Positions 41,031-43,965 of a DNA stretch of 43,965 nucleotides are shown here, piece by piece. Every line of letters starts with the position of its first letter. Position 1 is the first letter of the stretch. Under the pieces are notes generated by a model. The model searched no databases. It was not told the origin of the DNA and worked only from the letters and a program-made list of their open reading frames with translations. The stretch comes from Catenibacillus scindens (GTDB lineage: Bacteria; Bacillota; Clostridia; Lachnospirales; Lachnospiraceae), in assembly GCF_014202115.1 (NCBI RefSeq), contig NZ_JACHFW010000020.1:1-43965 (forward strand). Reading direction: 5' to 3'. The position numbers and the translations under genes were made by a program.

Positions 41031-41338
41031 AAGCGGTATGGTTTATCTTGAAACTGGGGCTGAAAATCCTTGCCGCGCCATTGGTGCTGGCGCTGGCCCT
41101 GTTCACATGGGTATGCTTCGGCCTGCTGTATGTGTCCAGCTTCATCTTCGGCTTGGCCTCCACGGTGGTGGCGCTGCTGGGGGTCGCGGTGCTGGTGACC
41201 TACTCGCCGCAAAACGGCGTGATCCTGTTGGTGATTGCTTTCCTGGTCAGCCCGCTGGGCCTGCCGATGGCTGCCGCCTGGCTGGTGGGCAAGGTGCAGG
41301 ACCTGCGGTATGCGATCCAGTACGCGGTGTATGGCTGA
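41027..41338 (+). CDS. Small membrane protein of a conjugative element
   Basis: A hydrophobic protein of 103 residues with about three membrane segments (ILAAPLVLALALFTWVCFGL, GLASTVVALLGVAVLV, ILLVIAFLVSPLGLPMAAA) and a charged end VGKVQDLRYAIQYAVYG. It resembles the CD1845-type proteins of Clostridioides elements. The ATG overlaps the previous stop. It is probably part of the mating machinery or its control. Confidence 0.75.
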   Translation: MKAVWFILKLGLKILAAPLVLALALFTWVCFGLLYVSSFIFGLASTVVALLGVAVLVTYSPQNGVILLVIAFLVSPLGLPMAAAWLVGKVQDLRYAIQYAVYG

Positions 41339-41351
41339 ACAGGAAATGAAG

Positions 41352-41383
41352 AATTGCCGGGAGTGAAGTCCCGGCAATTTTTG
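41352..41383 (+). terminator. Rho-independent terminator
   Basis: AATTGCCGGGA (41352-41362) pairs perfectly with TCCCGGCAATT (41369-41379) around GTGAAG, followed by TTT. Confidence 0.9.
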
Positions 41384-41573
41384 ACTTTACTTTTGTGCTA
41401 ATTTTGTAGATCAGATTAGTGCGAAAGGAAAGTTTGGCTCTATTGTGACGGCGCAAAGCAAGTAAGACGTTGCCTCGTGTTTTTGGCGTTTTACTTTCCG
41501 CGAGAAATAGGATATACTGATAAATAAGAGCAAACCGGCAGCATGGTATGCCGATGAAATAAGGAGGGATTCT

Positions 41574-42617
41574 ATGGCGAACCAACTGACGCCGAACAAT
41601 CCGTTGGTCCAGGAAATCCGGGAGCTGGTGAAAAACGCAAGAACCACTGTGGCACAACAGGTCAACACCCAACTTTTGTCCACTTACTGGCAGATTGGCC
41701 GTGCGATTGTGGAATACGAGCAGCAAAACCAGCTCCGGGCCGAATACGGCAAGCAGACATTGAAGGAGTTGGCAAAGGAGCTGACGCAGGAATTGGGAAA
41801 AGGCTTCTCACGGTCAAATCTCCAAAATATGAGGGCCTTTTATCTGGCGTATGAAAAATGCCAGACAGTGTCTGGCAAATTGTCCTGGTCCCACTATTGC
41901 GAACTTTTAAGCATTTCTGATGCAAATAAACGCAGCTTTTACGAAAAGGAGGCTGTCAATTCCAACTGGTCTGTCCGCGAACTGAAGCGTCAGATCGACA
42001 GCTCCCTTTATGAGCGCCTGCTGCTGTCCAACGGAGACGCCAATAAAGAAAAGGTCCTTTCTCTGGCGCAGAAAGGAATTGAGATCAACCAGCCAGCCGA
42101 CATTATCCGCGATCCGTATGTATTTGAATTTTTGGGTGTGCCGGAAAACAAGCCCATGTTGGAAAGCGACTTGGAGAAGGCTCTGGTAGCGCAGATCGAA
42201 AAGTTCCTGCTGGAGCTGGGGCGCGGTTTTATGTTTGTGGGAACACAGCAGCGGGTTACATTAAACAATACCCACTATTATGTGGACATGGTGTTCTACA
42301 ACAAAATCTTGCGGGCGTATGTTTTGATTGAGCTGAAAACCACAAAACTGACGCCGGAAGCTGCCGGACAGCTCAATATGTATCTGAACTACTATGCCGC
42401 CGAAGTCAACGACCCCGATGACAACCCGCCTATCGGCATCATTCTCTGCACCGAGAAAGATAGTGTGGCGGCGGAATATGCGTTGGGCGGTCTTTCCAAC
42501 AACATTTTTGCATCCCGCTATGTTCTCTATATGCCGGACAAGGAGCAGCTGATCGCCCAGGTGGAAGCTGTCTTGAAAAACTGGCATGAGAAAAATGATG
42601 GTTCTGCCCATGAATGA
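41574..42617 (+). CDS. DUF1016/YhcG-family PDDEXK nuclease
   Basis: A protein of 347 residues. The N-terminal DUF1016 helical domain (TYWQIGRAIVEYEQQ, KGFSRSNLQNMRAFYLAY, LSWSHYCELLSI) is followed by a PDDEXK nuclease domain. The latter has D238 (YYVDMVF), E253 and K255 (LIELKTTKLT) and Q266-type QLNMYLNYYAAEV. AAGGAGG precedes the ATG. Members are fixed in restriction or phage-defence islands and near mobile DNA. Inserted between mobilisation genes, it may be defence cargo of the element; direct function is not proven. Confidence 0.9.
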   Translation: MANQLTPNNPLVQEIRELVKNARTTVAQQVNTQLLSTYWQIGRAIVEYEQQNQLRAEYGKQTLKELAKELTQELGKGFSRSNLQNMRAFYLAYEKCQTVSGKLSWSHYCELLSISDANKRSFYEKEAVNSNWSVRELKRQIDSSLYERLLLSNGDANKEKVLSLAQKGIEINQPADIIRDPYVFEFLGVPENKPMLESDLEKALVAQIEKFLLELGRGFMFVGTQQRVTLNNTHYYVDMVFYNKILRAYVLIELKTTKLTPEAAGQLNMYLNYYAAEVNDPDDNPPIGIILCTEKDSVAAEYALGGLSNNIFASRYVLYMPDKEQLIAQVEAVLKNWHEKNDGSAHE

Positions 42618-43044
42618 GAAAGAGCTGATTGGGAAAGTTCATTCGTCGGTCTACCACCAATGCCAGCGGCGAGGTTACGCCGCCCCGGTAGATGTGTTGA
42701 TGGACATTGGCGTCCTGCCAAAGCAAAAGTATGAGGATTGGCGGTTCGGCAAGGTAGATTACCTGGAACGGGTCTGCACGGTCAATTTGCGAAAGCTGTC
42801 TTTCATCATGCACCAGATGCGGGTGTACGCGCAGAAAACTGGCTTAAAGCCTTCTTTCTGTTACTACAAGCGATGGGGCGTGAAGAAGAAAACCGGCCAG
42901 GGGCATAAGCCGGTTATCCCGCTGCGGTTCAGCAAAAGCGGTAACCCGGAAGTTGAAAAGTGGTATGCGACCCACTTTGTAGACAGCAAGCGGATTGCAG
43001 AACTGAAAACGCAGCAGCAATCGAATATAGACCAAGTTCAATGA
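42610..43044 (+). CDS. Uncharacterised protein overlapping the nuclease gene
   Basis: About 144 residues starting MNEKELIGKVHSSVYHQCQR, with APVDVLMDIGVLPKQKYEDWR, LRKLSFIMHQMRVYAQ, a basic block YYKRWGVKKKTGQGHKP and ATHFVDSKRIAELK. The frame overlaps the end of the nuclease gene; starts at 42598 or 42610 are possible. The basic patch could bind nucleic acid. I have seen similar unnamed proteins near clostridial relaxase genes and do not know their function. A terminator follows. Confidence 0.75.
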   Translation: MNEKELIGKVHSSVYHQCQRRGYAAPVDVLMDIGVLPKQKYEDWRFGKVDYLERVCTVNLRKLSFIMHQMRVYAQKTGLKPSFCYYKRWGVKKKTGQGHKPVIPLRFSKSGNPEVEKWYATHFVDSKRIAELKTQQQSNIDQVQ

Positions 43045-43047
43045 AAC

Positions 43048-43080
43048 AAGGACAGCTTTTACAGAGCCGTCCTTTTTCTT
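43048..43080 (+). terminator. Rho-independent terminator
   Basis: AAGGACAGC pairs with GCCGTCCTT with one mismatch around TTTTACAGA, followed by TTTTCTTTT. Confidence 0.8.
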
Positions 43081-43123
43081 TTGCCTGTTGCTATCTTAAT
43101 TTTTGAGGAAGGAGGGCACCCAC

Positions 43124-43840
43124 ATGGCCACCACCCGTATCATGCCGTTGCACGCCGGCAAGGGCCGCACGGTCGGCAAGGCCATCAGCGACATCATCGA
43201 CTATGAGAAAACGAAATGGACGATTGCGCATCTGAAATGGCTGAAGCCGTTGGAGGTGTCTGCATTATACAGGGAGACACTGGATGAGTACATGGCAACC
43301 TATGACGAGCAGACCGCAAAGATCGAGCGTTTTGACAAGCGTATAGAGGAACTGGCGTCTCAGGAAAGGTATCAGGAAAAAGTAAAGAAGCTGAACTGTT
43401 TCCTAGGGATCAAGACGCATACGGCATTGTCACTGATTGTGGAGACGGGGGATTTTGAACGGTTCGCGAAAGGGAATATATATGCAGCGTACCTTGGCCT
43501 TGCGCCGGGCGAAAAATCCAGCAGCGATAATATCAACCGTCTGGGAATCACGAAAGCGGGCAACCGTCATCTGAGACTTCTTCTGATCGAAGCGTCAGGA
43601 GGGATATGTAAAGGTGCAGTGGGTCATAAATCCAAGGATCTGAGGCAGAGACAGTGTGGAAATCCAGCAGAAGTGATCGCATACGCAGACAAGGCAAACA
43701 CGCGTTTAAGGAGCCGGTATTATAAATTTATCCGGCATGGGAAAAAGAGGAATGTGGCTGTAGCAGCGATTGCGAGGGAACTGGCATGTTTTATCTGGGG
43801 GATGATGACGGGGAACATTCGTATGCAGAAGGCGGCTTAA
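43124..43840 (+). mobile_element. Relaxase N-terminus fused to an IS110-family transposase C-terminus
   Basis: An open frame of 238 residues. The first 28 (MATTRIMPLHAGKGRTVG, then KAISDIIDYE) are the start of a MobA/VirD2-type relaxase with a strong GGAAGGAGGG site. From about residue 29 it is the C-terminal two-thirds of an IS110-family transposase (linker helices, then FLGIKTHTALSLI, YAAYLGLAPGEKSS, LGITKAGNRHLRLLLIEA). The N-terminal DEDD RuvC-like domain is missing, as is the relaxase catalytic part. The join is in frame. It is probably an inactive scar left by an insertion followed by deletion. Confidence 0.85.
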
Positions 43841-43860
43841 TACATCATGTGCCCTTGCCA

Positions 43861-43965
43861 GTCAAGAGTGCTGGGCACCGCGGAAGCGGCATATGCTCTT
43901 GACAGCCAAGAGGCCCTGATGTGATGGGCATCCAAGCAGAAATCAGCATCTAAAAGCAGATTTCT
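43861..43965 (+). other. Structured tail after the IS110-type gene
   Basis: GTCAAGAG (43861-43868) pairs with CTCTTGAC (about 43896-43903) around a GC-rich interior, followed by AGAAAT and AGATTTCT paired weakly at the window end. It lies where an IS110/IS1111 right end would be. The window stops before a full end can be defined. Confidence 0.5.

Noticed and set aside
1-43965. tRNA, rRNA or tmRNA genes
   Set aside because: No cloverleaf or conserved rRNA segment was noticed by eye on either strand; a covariance-model scan would be needed to exclude a tRNA.

Overview
The window reads as an accessory region of a Gram-positive gut-type anaerobe (Bacillota, class Clostridia, perhaps Oscillospiraceae or Lachnospiraceae). 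The reasons are strong AAGGAGG ribosome sites, lipoproteins with short lipobox signal peptides, Tn916- and Tn1549-like conjugative modules, and anaerobe genes such as MATE pumps, flavodoxins, oleate hydratase and radical SAM. No rRNA, tRNA or CRISPR array was seen. Assignments come from reading the sequence and from family knowledge; no database search was run.

Region 1 (about 1-15.8 kb) is a co-directional reductive and flavin gene cluster. It holds an iron alcohol dehydrogenase, three aldo/keto reductases, a flavin reductase, a cupin, a carboxymuconolactone-decarboxylase-like protein, a RibD/DHFR-like reductase, a MATE pump and a cytosolic flavodoxin. It also holds three exported flavodoxin-like lipoproteins, a fourth flavodoxin-like domain fused to an esterase, an esterase lipoprotein and an iron-sulfur-type flavoprotein. 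It ends with a DUF4405 membrane protein overlapping ApbE, the enzyme that attaches FMN to exported proteins. Together these suggest reduction of quinones, aldehydes or xenobiotics, partly outside the membrane. Two transcription units share a near-identical promoter-proximal element (5697-5747 and 10233-10283).

Region 2 (15.9-20.6 kb) has the gene order of the regulation and recombination end of Tn916: Cys-rich KTR protein (orf6-like), XRE repressor on the minus strand (orf9-like), sigma-like factor (orf7-like), a structured leader, Xis and Int, followed by a second tandem Int. In Tn916 the cargo tet(M) sits just upstream of orf6, so region 1 may be cargo of a Tn916-family element.

Region 3 (20.6-35.0 kb) is a patchwork. 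It has a repeat-rich spacer, a ParA-CHAP chimeric gene, an XRE-TetR regulator pair, a monoglyceride-lipase-like hydrolase, and remnants of a MerR-type effector domain and an IS200/IS605 transposase. These are followed by oleate hydratase, a radical SAM/SPASM enzyme and a collapsed metK, then a small alarmone synthetase, an HdeD-like membrane protein, a truncated MMPL transporter and a hydrolase. A truncated P-type ATPase is then fused to debris of a conjugative element (sigma-like piece, VirD4/TraG C-terminus, short Maff2).

Region 4 (35.0-44.0 kb) starts with a consensus promoter and a short terminated leader before a nitroreductase. Two tandem MATE pumps follow, then conjugative-element genes: sigma-like factor, HTH_16 protein, DUF3849 protein, MobC, two small proteins, a DUF1016/PDDEXK nuclease and its partner. 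The last gene joins a relaxase N-terminus to an IS110-family transposase C-terminus. Many junctions look like deletion scars, so this half is either a decaying stack of integrated elements or contains assembly joins; long reads would decide.
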